Positions 17,694-26,227 of a DNA stretch of 64,000 bases are shown piece by piece. The notes beneath the pieces were generated by a model. That model was given only the letters and a program-made list of their open reading frames with translations. It made no database searches and was not told the origin of the DNA. Origin of the DNA: CAVUAA01 sp963739345 (GTDB lineage: Bacteria > Chlamydiota > Chlamydiia > Chlamydiales > JAFEGQ01); NCBI GenBank assembly GCA_963739345.1, contig CAVUAA010000001.1:868001-932000 (forward strand), written 5' to 3'. The translations under genes were made by a program, and so were the position numbers. Each line of letters opens with the position of its first letter. Positions within the stretch are counted from its first letter, which is position 1.

Positions 17694-17978
17694 TCACAGG
17701 CCGCCTAGGACCTCGGTGCGTATCTGTTCTGCTTCGAATTTCCACGAACCTCGATGGCCATCGACCTCGTCGTTCGACGCATACACACGGCGTATCTCAA
17801 TTGGCTCCGCACAGTTGACCACGACGTCAATCCGCGAAGCGGTATAGGCACCCGTAGCGACACTGACAGAGCCGGACGGTTTGGTGAAAAGATCAAAGGT
17901 GACATCAGGCTGCTCCCCTCCATGAAGGGAACAACACACGCATAAGAGCAGAATAATGATGCTACGTGCATACCGCAT
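17694..17978 (-). CDS. N-terminal part of the RHS protein, ended by an in-frame TGA
   Basis: This 94-codon frame supplies an export signal (RSIIILLLCVCCSLHGG) and a short mature part (DVTFDLFTKPSGSVSVATG onward). It ends at TGA 17694-17696. The frame continues without a shift into the 1503-residue YD-repeat body (GGL, stop, ELQIWWESNGGG), so the two are very probably one gene. A single C-to-T change, CGA to TGA, would explain the stop. Without this part the body lacks a signal peptide and an evident ribosome site. Confidence 0.7.
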   Translation of the reverse strand: MRYARSIIILLLCVCCSLHGGEQPDVTFDLFTKPSGSVSVATGAYTASRIDVVVNCAEPIEIRRVYASNDEVDGHRGSWKFEAEQIRTEVLGGL

Positions 17979-18049
17979 ATTTAGATAAGGTGAAGATAGA
18001 GCGCGTGACCTCTAAACGCAAGGCAATGGCATCAACTGATGTGGGTGAC

Positions 18050-20356
18050 TTATTGAGATTCGTTCAACAGGCGGGTGAGCTCTTCAAACACCCACGGTAA
18101 AAAAGCGAGCTGGAACTCGCGTGACGGCTCGCCGAGCGCCTTAGCTCGCTCAGCTTCGAGCTCTTTCACTTTCGCTTGATACCTCTTGGTGAGCTCTGTG
18201 ATCGGCGCCATCATCTGCCGATCCTGTTTCAGTCGAAAGCCGAGCTGCTCTCTCTTCAGCGCCTCGAGCTGCTCACGCCTCTCGAGCAGACGCTTTCTCG
18301 TCTGAGAGGCACGAGCCAATAGCTCTTCACGAGCCTCCTCAAAGCGGGGGTCCCACTCTAGGAAGTTAACGGAGGCTGCTTGTAATTGCCTCGGACCTCC
18401 AACCTCTTTCGATGCTTCAAAGACACGCTGCCATGAGTGCTCAATACAGAGCTGACCCATCACCTCAGCCCGTTCGATATGGAGCTTCTTAAACCTCTCT
18501 TGGTATGCAGCTCGAAGGTAGTTCCGTTTTATCTCCCAATAGAGCTCCGCTTTGCACAACTCGCTGTAGCCAGGCGCTTCGCCCGCAATGATCTGTTCAC
18601 TGACCGTCTTCAGCGCGTCAACCACATGCGCAAGCCCCTGGTTTTTGCCCCCTTTATGCAAGAGCTCGACCGCCTCGACCACCTTCTCGGCAAAAAAAGC
18701 TTCATCTTCACAAGCGGCCGCCTCAACCAGCTCGGAGAGATTGTTCCACCCCAGATCGAAGATGGGGTGATCGCTGTGGTCGTAGATGGTGTTTAGGACG
18801 ATGGTTAGAAAGTCCTTGGCAAGGCTATACAGCTCATCAGCTGTCTCTTTGACGGCATCGAGAGGGGGCGCATCGAACTCCTGCAGATCCTCCGCCCATT
18901 CTTCGATTTGCCTATCTATCGCCGGACCAATGACGAACCGGAAGACAAGCGGCTGGATGATGGCGCGTGCCGCCGGAATGAGCGCATAGAAGGTGGTCTT
19001 CTTGTTACGTAGTGACAGGACTCCATTGAGGAGGGTCTTGAGCGCTCCTAGTATGGTCTCCTGAAAGCCCCCCTCTTCTACGGCACTCCGGCCCTCCACC
19101 GGAACAACCTTTTGCTCGAGCGCAGAGGTATAGCTGCCAAGCGCCTTAGCAACACATGCCAGCTGCTTCGCCAGCTCCACCGGCTTTTCGGGTAGGTCCT
19201 CCAATGCTTTGATCGCGTCGCACACCACTTTGGTATCAATGCTGTTGAGCTCATTAACTTGGCTGAGCAGCGTCTCAACAGATTCCACCTTCTGTGCCTT
19301 CGCAATTTCCTGGCAACTGCAGATCAGCTCTGTCAAAGGTTTAAAAGCGGGGTAGTTCTTCTCCCATTTTCCTGCTTTTGCTCTCAGATAGGTGAAAGTA
19401 CGCTCGACTTTGCCCATGAGCGAATCCACGCGAACTTTAACCAGGTCCCCGTGCCACGTACGTGTCATGGTGAGAAGCCGGGGTTCGTTTGCTTTGCCAC
19501 CTTCCAAGAGGCCAAATAGCTCTGCAACCAACTCCAGCGAGGCAGTAGCCTCATTCCTGTTCCCAAAATGTGGACGGAGGGTTGTACGAGTCGAAACCTG
19601 TTCCTCCAACGAGTCACAGTTTTTGCGCAGATAACTGAGAATCGGTTCTGCAGCGTTGCGCACGCGATCGATCGCTGTGTTGAATCTCCCGGGGTCGTTG
19701 CCCCAGTAGCCACAAAGATGGCTCATCAGAGCGGAGACGAGACTCTTTAGTCGAACCATATGTTCGTCGACCGCGTTCCCGCGACGAATTAATTCAAAAA
19801 GAGCATCCCCACCCACGCCGCGGCTCAGTACCTCACCAAACCTTTTCTTCCGGTTAAGGTAGAGTCCCTTATGGAACTCTGTACACGCTCTCTTCCAACT
19901 CTGTGACACCTTACCCATTTTGTACCGGTGGACAGGAATCATGAAGCGCAATAGGTAGCGCTTCAGATCCTGTGGCGGATCGAACACATAATCGTCTGAA
20001 GTTGGAACCAGTTTCTTTTCGTCGTTCTGTAAAACATTGTCTTCCGACACGTCAGTGAACTCAGAGACGTCGAGTAACGTAGAACCAGCAGTGCGATCAA
20101 CCCAAATGAGCTCAGTAACGTGAAGTAACGTAGAACCAGCAGTGCAATCAAACCAAACTATGCCCTCTTCAGGCTTGTCGGCTTCTAACTCGACTTGTGG
20201 CTGCGAGCGGTGGCGTAGCGTATAGGTAACGCCAACAGCAATGAAGATGGGGGTGGCGACGGCGGCGGTGCGGGCAACAAGTGACGCTTCATTCCATCCG
20301 CCACGAACAGATGAAAATAATCCTTGAGTCGAAGATAGTATTTCTCTTACCGCCAT
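18050..20356 (-). CDS. Large unknown helical protein with one N-terminal membrane segment
   Basis: The 768-residue product has a hydrophobic stretch at about residues 30-47, a low-complexity section with a 17-residue tandem duplication (about 66-100), and then a long, mainly helical soluble part. The C-terminal 100 residues are highly charged and probably coiled-coil (RKRLLERREQLEALKREQ region). I see no catalytic motif and cannot name a family. Chlamydial proteins of this kind are sometimes secreted or inclusion-associated, but nothing here proves that. The gene stands alone between the RHS locus and the HEAT/cNMP transporter. Confidence 0.7.
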   Translation of the reverse strand: MAVREILSSTQGLFSSVRGGWNEASLVARTAAVATPIFIAVGVTYTLRHRSQPQVELEADKPEEGIVWFDCTAGSTLLHVTELIWVDRTAGSTLLDVSEFTDVSEDNVLQNDEKKLVPTSDDYVFDPPQDLKRYLLRFMIPVHRYKMGKVSQSWKRACTEFHKGLYLNRKKRFGEVLSRGVGGDALFELIRRGNAVDEHMVRLKSLVSALMSHLCGYWGNDPGRFNTAIDRVRNAAEPILSYLRKNCDSLEEQVSTRTTLRPHFGNRNEATASLELVAELFGLLEGGKANEPRLLTMTRTWHGDLVKVRVDSLMGKVERTFTYLRAKAGKWEKNYPAFKPLTELICSCQEIAKAQKVESVETLLSQVNELNSIDTKVVCDAIKALEDLPEKPVELAKQLACVAKALGSYTSALEQKVVPVEGRSAVEEGGFQETILGALKTLLNGVLSLRNKKTTFYALIPAARAIIQPLVFRFVIGPAIDRQIEEWAEDLQEFDAPPLDAVKETADELYSLAKDFLTIVLNTIYDHSDHPIFDLGWNNLSELVEAAACEDEAFFAEKVVEAVELLHKGGKNQGLAHVVDALKTVSEQIIAGEAPGYSELCKAELYWEIKRNYLRAAYQERFKKLHIERAEVMGQLCIEHSWQRVFEASKEVGGPRQLQAASVNFLEWDPRFEEAREELLARASQTRKRLLERREQLEALKREQLGFRLKQDRQMMAPITELTKRYQAKVKELEAERAKALGEPSREFQLAFLPWVFEELTRLLNESQ
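20057..20158. repeat. 51-bp in-frame tandem duplication
   Basis: Copies 20057-20107 and 20108-20158 are direct repeats of 51 bp that share the 20-mer GTAACGTAGAACCAGCAGTG exactly. In the 768-residue protein they encode two 17-residue units with the common core TAGSTLL and matched flanks (WFDC/WVDR and HVTEL/DVSEF). The length keeps the frame. Confidence 0.85.
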
Positions 20357-20408
20357 AGGCGATAAATAATAAACTGTTTAGGAGTTTCCAGCAAGTGTTG
20401 CGAGGCGC

Positions 20409-20570
20409 AGACCCAGATTGCTACCCTATCACTCCTCTAGGGCGTCTGGTTTTAAGCAAGTTACGAGCATCGCGACGAACGGCGTGGCCACCAGCCAGGT
20501 CTGAGGAGCGAGGCAAAGTAGATTGCCAAAAACAGGCGTCATAGGGGGGAGAGTGTGGCAATCTGTGTCT
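20409..20570. repeat. Dispersed long-hairpin element, copy 1
   Basis: About 162 bp, matching the element at 39900-40064 along its whole length in the same orientation. It opens with AGACCCAGATTGCTACC and closes with TGGCAATCTGTGTCT, which pair as imperfect terminal inverted repeats. The centre has GGCGTGGC facing GCCAGGTC and then TGAGGAGC. It overlaps the 3' end of the transporter gene and encodes about its last 45 residues, including the TAG stop at 20421. Confidence 0.8.
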
Positions 20571-23500
20571 GAGTCTATGGCTAAGCTCTCTACAGATGTG
20601 GAGGAGGATGGTGGGCCGTTGAAGGACAAGGGTTTGGAAGGCCTGTTTTTCAAGAGAAAGGAGAGTGCAGTTGGTGGCGGCGGTGGCGGTGGCTGAGCGG
20701 GGCGCCTCTTCAAAGAGGGACATCTCGGCAAAATAAGCCCCCTGCTCTAGTGTAGCAATTTTTTGATTTGCCCGGGTGAGGGCGACCGAGCCCTTCCAGA
20801 TGATGTAGAAACGATCGCCCGGACTCCCCTCTTTGAAGATGATTTCTCCTTTGGCGTAGGCTTCTTGATGGAGCTGTTCGTCGATGACGAGCAGCTCTTC
20901 GAGGAGAAGATCTGCAAAGTAGGGAACGCCTTTGAGAAAGAGTAGTCTATTCACGGGGAACTCCTTGTGGTGAATGGCTGCCCAGACGGCTTGGGCACCC
21001 TGCTGCAGAAAGGGATCGATCGACTGTTTCATGGCCTGTTCGAGGTAGGAAAGAACGAGGGGGTGGTGGGTGTAGAGGGCGGGATCAACGGGGTCATGAA
21101 GGGTGGTGATGAGCTCTTTATCAACAACGGCGGCGTAGCGACGGGGGGCCTCGCGACGGATGAGCTGGGCGAGGTGGCCTCGCACCTCTTTGAGCTGTGG
21201 TCGGGTGAGCTGCTGGAGAGCAAGGGCCGACTGGTCGAGCCCCATGCCGTCGAGGGCAGCGACGAGATAGAGGAGGAGGCGCCGTTGCCGGTTTTGCATG
21301 GCTAGGCTGATGGGGGTCCAGATGCCACCCTCTTCGCGCAGGCAAGGGGGGAGCTTGAGGGAGGAGGCGAAGTCGTCGAGGCGAGGCTTGAACCAGCGGT
21401 CGAGCAGGTCGCGGCCGGGCTTTCCGGAAGCGGCGAGCGCCCAGATGGCTGACTCTACGACCCACGGATGAAGTGAAGAGAGGTGGCTGGCGGCCGCTTC
21501 GATGCCGGGAAGGTCGAGCTGAGAGAGGCCGCGGGCGGCAGCTTTGCGGACGAGGTCGGAGGGGTCTTCGATCAGGCGGGCGACATGTTCGACTCGGTTG
21601 TCGGCACCTGAGGCGACGAGAAGGTCGACGGCGGCGGCGCGGATGCGGGGCTCTTCGTGGAGACTCGCTCTGAGGGCCACTTCGTAGACATCGGCGTGCC
21701 CCTCCACCACTCCCTGGAGAGCGAGGCCGAGGGTGTGGATGGCCGCCTCGCGAACGCGGGGAGAGGGAAAGCGGGTGAGCTGCTTGAGGACGCGTAGGGT
21801 TTCGAGAGGCGCGCCACGCCGGATGATCTCGAGAAACTCGAGTAGGCCGTTTTCGTCGATATCGGAAAGATTGAGCCCCTCCCACGCGGCGGCGGCCAGC
21901 TTCCCCATCCCGAGCCGCCAGGCGGCGGCACAGGCGAGGAGCTGCACCCAGGTATCGTCGTCGCGGAGCCGTGAGGTGACAGGGACGATCCCCACCGGAA
22001 TCTTGTGCAGGGCCACTGCGGCAAGCGCCCGCGCCCGCACCTGAACCACGTCGGAGGTGAGAAGTTGCGCTAGCTGCTCTGGAGGGACATGTTTGAGATA
22101 TTCAAGTGCAGCAGAGCGGCAAGCTGGGGTGGTGGCGCGAGGAAGAGCCTCTTGCGCCAGCTTCACATACCGCTGTGGATGCTGATTGCGGGCGGCGAGG
22201 AAGAAGCCAATTCGGATCGACTCGGGATCCTCTTCGGCAAGGAGCTGCTCAATCTCTGCAGGCTGTGCTGGAACAGCGTCGGAGCTCTCGTCGAGCGCCT
22301 CTAACCCAAGCCCCTTCCCACGAAATGCGGACTTCCAGCGGCGCCGGAGAAGAAGCGCTGTCCACAGGGAAAGGGCGACCACAACTGCCGCTGCTACAGC
22401 GGTCCAAGCGATCGCTTCTCGCCCGTCAAGTGGAGTGGGGTAGAAGAGCAAAATCAAACCGGCCACAAACGCTCCAACCGCCGTGCAGACAATGAAGATG
22501 AGCGTCCGGACGGCGCCGATCACACTTTTCGGGAGGAGCACCAACACCTGACGGACATAGGTGAGCTGCAGTCCCGGCATGAGGGAGAACCAGGAGAGGC
22601 TGACTAGCAGCGCCACCGTCCAGGAGGCGGGAACGAACACCCATAGAATTAAGAGAGTGAGACGGACCACCGCGTAGATCATCGCCGTGGCCCCCACCCC
22701 AATGCGCTGCGAAATCCGCTCGGTGGAGAGGGTGAAAAGCGAGACGATCACGGCGTTTGCCGCCACCACAGCAACAATCAGCAGACCGAGTGAAACAGGC
22801 GCCCCCCCAACCCGCTCGCCAAAGAAGGCGAACGTATTGGCCTGAATCGCGTAGCGGACGATCCGCCCAACAATCGAGATCACCGCAAGCGCGCCTACAA
22901 CAGGATAAGTGGCCAAAATTCCCCGCCACCGGCTCGCTGGCAGATCGAATGTTCCCACCACACCGGTTGAGCGACGGGGGAGCTTGGCCACCGCCATCGC
23001 CGTCAAGACGACGGTGCCGAGCGAAAGAATCGCCCACAGCCAAACCGCACTCTCGTAGCGACCGGTGGAGACCCACGGAAGAAGGAGAAGTGCGCCGACG
23101 ATTCCACCCGCCGCCTGAATGGGCAAAAAGAAGCCCGACAGACGTCCCCACTCAAACTCGTCGAACACGAGGAGGGCCACGGTCCTGAGTCGCCGGACCA
23201 ACAGAGCGAACGAGATCTCGGCGATGACGAAAGCGAAAAATGAGCCGCCGACCGGACTTGAACCAAGGAGCAAACGGACTACCACCACCGCGCACACTGT
23301 TGCTAGCGCAATCCCGAAGTAGATCCAGCCGTGAAAAACCCACCGTGAAAGAAGCTCGGCCACTCCCATTGCAACCAGTAATGAAAGGCCCATCGCAAAG
23401 AAGGCGTGGGGCAAAAGATGGGGACCGGCATTGGCTAAAAAGAGCGTGTAGCTGAGCGCCATCCCAAAGAAGGCGGCAAGCAACACCACCACGTGCAGCG

Positions 23501-23582
23501 CCAGCAGGAGCGGCACAAACCGTCCAAGGCCGGCGCGCAGGCGCCACCGTCTCTCAATAGCTAGGGTGAGATTGTTGCTCAT
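20421..23582 (-). CDS. Transporter-like membrane protein fused to HEAT repeats and a cyclic-nucleotide-binding domain
   Basis: This protein of about 1053 residues has three parts. Residues 1 to about 410 hold 10-12 membrane segments arranged like Npt or MFS carriers. Residues of about 430-840 are helical repeats of HEAT type (LVRKAAARGLSQLDLPGIEA, EEPRIRAAAVDLLVASGA). Residues of about 900-1010 are a cNMP-binding fold (KGEIIFKEGSPGDRFYIIWK, FAEMSLFEEAPRSATATA). Chlamydiae use Npt carriers to take nucleotides from hosts, but the substrate here cannot be assigned. ATG 23582 is chosen because GGTGAG precedes it; GTG 23588 is possible. The final 45 residues come from a dispersed repeat. It is divergent from the gene at 23632. 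Confidence 0.8.
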   Translation of the reverse strand: MSNNLTLAIERRWRLRAGLGRFVPLLLALHVVVLLAAFFGMALSYTLFLANAGPHLLPHAFFAMGLSLLVAMGVAELLSRWVFHGWIYFGIALATVCAVVVVRLLLGSSPVGGSFFAFVIAEISFALLVRRLRTVALLVFDEFEWGRLSGFFLPIQAAGGIVGALLLLPWVSTGRYESAVWLWAILSLGTVVLTAMAVAKLPRRSTGVVGTFDLPASRWRGILATYPVVGALAVISIVGRIVRYAIQANTFAFFGERVGGAPVSLGLLIVAVVAANAVIVSLFTLSTERISQRIGVGATAMIYAVVRLTLLILWVFVPASWTVALLVSLSWFSLMPGLQLTYVRQVLVLLPKSVIGAVRTLIFIVCTAVGAFVAGLILLFYPTPLDGREAIAWTAVAAAVVVALSLWTALLLRRRWKSAFRGKGLGLEALDESSDAVPAQPAEIEQLLAEEDPESIRIGFFLAARNQHPQRYVKLAQEALPRATTPACRSAALEYLKHVPPEQLAQLLTSDVVQVRARALAAVALHKIPVGIVPVTSRLRDDDTWVQLLACAAAWRLGMGKLAAAAWEGLNLSDIDENGLLEFLEIIRRGAPLETLRVLKQLTRFPSPRVREAAIHTLGLALQGVVEGHADVYEVALRASLHEEPRIRAAAVDLLVASGADNRVEHVARLIEDPSDLVRKAAARGLSQLDLPGIEAAASHLSSLHPWVVESAIWALAASGKPGRDLLDRWFKPRLDDFASSLKLPPCLREEGGIWTPISLAMQNRQRRLLLYLVAALDGMGLDQSALALQQLTRPQLKEVRGHLAQLIRREAPRRYAAVVDKELITTLHDPVDPALYTHHPLVLSYLEQAMKQSIDPFLQQGAQAVWAAIHHKEFPVNRLLFLKGVPYFADLLLEELLVIDEQLHQEAYAKGEIIFKEGSPGDRFYIIWKGSVALTRANQKIATLEQGAYFAEMSLFEEAPRSATATAATNCTLLSLEKQAFQTLVLQRPTILLHICRELSHRLRHRLPHSPPYDACFWQSTLPRSSDLAGGHAVRRDARNLLKTRRPRGVIG

Positions 23583-23631
23583 TATCACTCACCGGAGTAG
23601 CATTTTCAAAAGACTTAAAGCAAGGACTCAC

Positions 23632-24228
23632 GTGGAAAAACGACTACTCATTTTTGATCTCGGAACCAGTGAACTTGTCGCTGGCGCCTACATCGATGAG
23701 GCGCAGGAGAGCATCCTTCGGCTCGACCCGATGAGCGAATGGGAGGCGTGGCTCGAAGAATTTATCTCCGACCACCTCGCCACCGGACGGTGTACCGGCA
23801 TCGCCGCAGCTAGTAGCCCTGAGCAGACCACCGCACTGAAAAGCATCGCCGCTAAACTGGGCCTCGACCTCCAATTCGTCGATCACCCCCCACTCCCAGC
23901 AGCCGCCGCCAAGCTCTACCCCGGCCGCGACGCCATCATCGTCCACATCAACAGCGAGCTCCACTTCACCGCGATCGGCACTTCCGGGACGAAAGAACAC
24001 AAAGCGCCCCTCTCCGTCGAGACCATTGAGAAGAGCATCGAGGTCATGCGACAAGAGCTCGACAATCCCGTCGTCATCGCCACCGGCCATGCCATGAGCG
24101 AACTGGCCACCGACGGCTTCAGCGTCCACCTGCGAGAAGCGATCGCCCACCTCACCGATGCCATTGAGCCCGAGCTCTCCCTCGTCGGCATCCGCGCAGC
24201 ACTCAACCAAGGAGAGACTCATGTCTGA
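23632..24228 (+). CDS. Unknown protein coupled to groEL3, possible ASKHA-type start
   Basis: The 198-residue product starts at GTG 23632, five bases after AAGGA; the longer frame upstream lies in the divergent promoter region. It begins KRLLIFDLGTSELVAGAYID, reminiscent of the phosphate-1 strand of actin/Hsp70-type ATPases, but the rest (IIVHINSELHFTAIGTSG, VVIATGHAMSEL) gives no firm family. Its stop overlaps the groEL3 ATG by 8 bp, so the two are co-translated. That pairing suggests a partner or cofactor of the divergent chaperonin, which is inference. The fold assignment is tentative. Confidence 0.7.
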   Translation: MEKRLLIFDLGTSELVAGAYIDEAQESILRLDPMSEWEAWLEEFISDHLATGRCTGIAAASSPEQTTALKSIAAKLGLDLQFVDHPPLPAAAAKLYPGRDAIIVHINSELHFTAIGTSGTKEHKAPLSVETIEKSIEVMRQELDNPVVIATGHAMSELATDGFSVHLREAIAHLTDAIEPELSLVGIRAALNQGETHV

Positions 24229-25790
24229 TGCCAAAGAAATCCTCTTCGATGAAGAGGCGCGCGAGAGACTCCGCTGCGGCATCGACAAACTGGCCGACCT
24301 GGTCGCCTGCACGTTAGGTCCAAAAGGACGAAACATCGGACTTGCGAGCAGTTTCGGCCCACCCACTATTACAAACGACGGCGACAGCATCGTCCGAGAC
24401 ATCGACCTCGTCGACCCCTTCGAAGACATGGGAGTCAAGATGGGGCAGCGAAGTGGCTAACAAAATCAAAGAGAGCGCAGGCGACGGCACCACCACCGGA
24501 ACCATCCTCCTCCGCGCCCTCGTCGTCGCCGGCATCCGCTACATCACCGCCGGCGCCTCACCCATTAATCTCAAACGGGGAATCGAAAAAGCAGTCGCCG
24601 CCGTCGTCGCAGAAATTGAAAAAAATGCCACCCCCGTGAAGAGCGACGACGACACCCGCAACATCGCCACCGTCTCTGCCTCCGGTGACCGTGAGATCGG
24701 CAACACCATCGCGGGCGCCCTCAAACAAGGCTCCGTCGTCACCATCGAAGAGGGACAAGGGACCGAAACCACCATCGAAGTGGTTGAAGGGATGCAGTTT
24801 GACCGGGGCTACCTCAGCTCCTACTTCTGCACCAACTCAGAAACCCTCACCGTCGAGATGGAGAACCCCGCCATCCTCCTCGTCGACAAAAAGATCACCT
24901 CCATCCAAGAGCTCCTCCCCCTCCTCCAACCGCTTGCCATCACCGGCCGTGAACTGCTCATCATCGCAAAAGACGTTGAGCCCGATGCCCTCGCCACTCT
25001 CGTCGTCAACCGCCTCCGCGGCACCCTCAAAGCCGCCGCCGTCAAAGCGCCCGGCTTTGGCGATAGACGCAAAGCCATTCTTCAAGACCTCGCCATCCTC
25101 ACCGGCGCCACCCTCATCTCCGACGAGACCGGCACCCTCCTCAAAGATGCAACGCCAGACATACTCGGCTCAGCGGAACGGGTGATCATCGGAAAAGACG
25201 AAACCACCCTCGTCAATGGGGGCGGCAACCTCGACGCCCTTGCAGCGCGCATCTCCCAACTCGACCGCGAAACCGAGCAGGCCACCTCCACCTACGATCG
25301 TGAAAAGCTCGAAGAGCGGCGGGCCAAACTCTCTGGCGGCATCGCCGTCATTCGCATTGGCGCGCAGAGCGAAGTGGAGATGAAGCAGCAAAAACAGATG
25401 ATGACCGACAGCCTCAGCTCCACTAGAGCTGCCCTAGAATCGGGAATCGTTGTCGGCGGAGGGGTCGCTCTTCTCCACGCAGCTGAAGCCATCGACCGCC
25501 TCCACCTGAACGGCGAAGAGGCCCTTGGGGGCGCCATCGTCAAAAAGGCGTGCGAAGCGCCCATCCGCCAGCTCGCCAACAACGCCGGCCTCGATGGTTC
25601 CATCATCGTCGCCGAAGTGATGGCTGCCACCCCCCACACCGGCTACAACGTCCTCACCGATCAGGTCGAAGACCTCTTCAAGGCCGGCGTCCTCGACCCC
25701 GCCAAAGTGGTCATTGCCACCCTCACCCACGCCGCCTCCACCGCCGGCATGGTCCTCCTCTCAGAAGCGCTCATCACCGACGCCGACTAA
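24221..25790 (+). pseudogene. groEL3: Divergent third-type chaperonin GroEL, interrupted by a one-base frameshift
   Basis: The start at ATG 24221 follows GGAGAG. The first frame covers the N-terminus with LVACTLGPKGRNIGL and TNDGDSIVRDIDLVDPFEDM and stops at 24460. The second frame resumes with VANKIKESAGDGTTTGTILL and runs to 25790. Reading GGGG (24442-24445) as GGG joins them exactly at KMGSEVANKI. The joined product would be about 522 residues, with an equatorial ATP site (DGTTT), an apical domain and the C-terminal VVGGGVALLHA, but no Gly-Met-rich tail. Chlamydiae carry several GroEL paralogs, and this matches the CT755 position. Whether the frameshift is real, an error or recoded is open. 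Confidence 0.85.
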
Positions 25791-25914
25791 TTTGGGGTCA
25801 GGCCTGACATCATGACATCTCTCAACTTTTGCTTTGTCAGTCCGGGTTAATACGGCCAACTGTGACAACATATTTGTTTAGAGATGTCATGATGTCAGGC
25901 CTGACCCCAAATTA
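25788..25914. repeat. Perfect 34-bp inverted repeat with a 59-bp spacer after groEL3
   Basis: Arms 25788-25821 and 25881-25914 are exact reverse complements. Each contains GGGGTCAGGCCTGAC, also found at the ends of the murG palindrome, followed by ATCATGACATCTC. The first arm begins with the TAA stop of groEL3. The arms could form a very stable hairpin and may end transcription or stabilise the mRNA. The shared core suggests a mobile palindrome family. Confidence 0.9.
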
Positions 25915-25917
25915 GAA

Positions 25918-26103
25918 TCAGTGGATATCGCGCTGCACGGGACGGATGACCGTCCGTATCTCCTCAATCTCCACCCCCATCTGCTCTTCAGGAGCCTCAA
26001 CAATCTCCTGATGAACCTCCTGCTCCTCCTGCTCCGACTCCTGACGCGCCTCGCGCAACACCTTCCTCTGCGTCTTGTCGTTGTGATGCACTGGATCTTT
26101 CAT
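25918..26103 (-). CDS. Small highly charged protein
   Basis: A 61-codon frame encodes a product with about one third acidic residues (ESEQEEQEVHQEIVEAPEEQ), mostly helical or disordered. It is supported by a GGGGGTGG ribosome site about eight bases before the ATG and a perfect TATAAT at 26127-26132, 24 bases upstream of the ATG. No family is recognised. It ends next to the inverted repeat that follows groEL3 on the other strand, which could act as a terminator for both genes. Confidence 0.5.
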   Translation of the reverse strand: MKDPVHHNDKTQRKVLREARQESEQEEQEVHQEIVEAPEEQMGVEIEEIRTVIRPVQRDIH

Positions 26104-26126
26104 TACTAACCACCCCCGTTTTCCCC

Positions 26127-26132
26127 ATTATA
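26127..26132 (-). promoter_or_regulatory. Candidate -10 box (TATAAT) for the small charged gene
   Basis: On the minus strand TATAAT is followed 24 bases later by the ATG at 26103 with its GGGGGTGG site between them. No good -35 hexamer is seen at 17 bases. The flanking ACAAAC and GTTTGT form a partial palindrome that could be an operator. Confidence 0.4.
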
Positions 26133-26227
26133 CAAACTATTTAATTATTGTTTGTAGCAGTATTAGGTAACGCGCTAATCATCAATATGTTAGCTCAAAT
26201 CAGGCCGCTGTGTTAGAATGTGCGGCT

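Noticed and set aside
17694..17696. Selenocysteine at the in-frame TGA of the RHS gene
   Set aside because: No SECIS-like hairpin with the expected spacing is evident directly after the TGA, and no selenoprotein machinery is visible; a point mutation is simpler.
23644..24438. A 264-codon minus-strand frame across the groEL3 start
   Set aside because: Antisense to two coupled plus-strand genes; no homology seen, and it would disrupt the divergent promoter layout.
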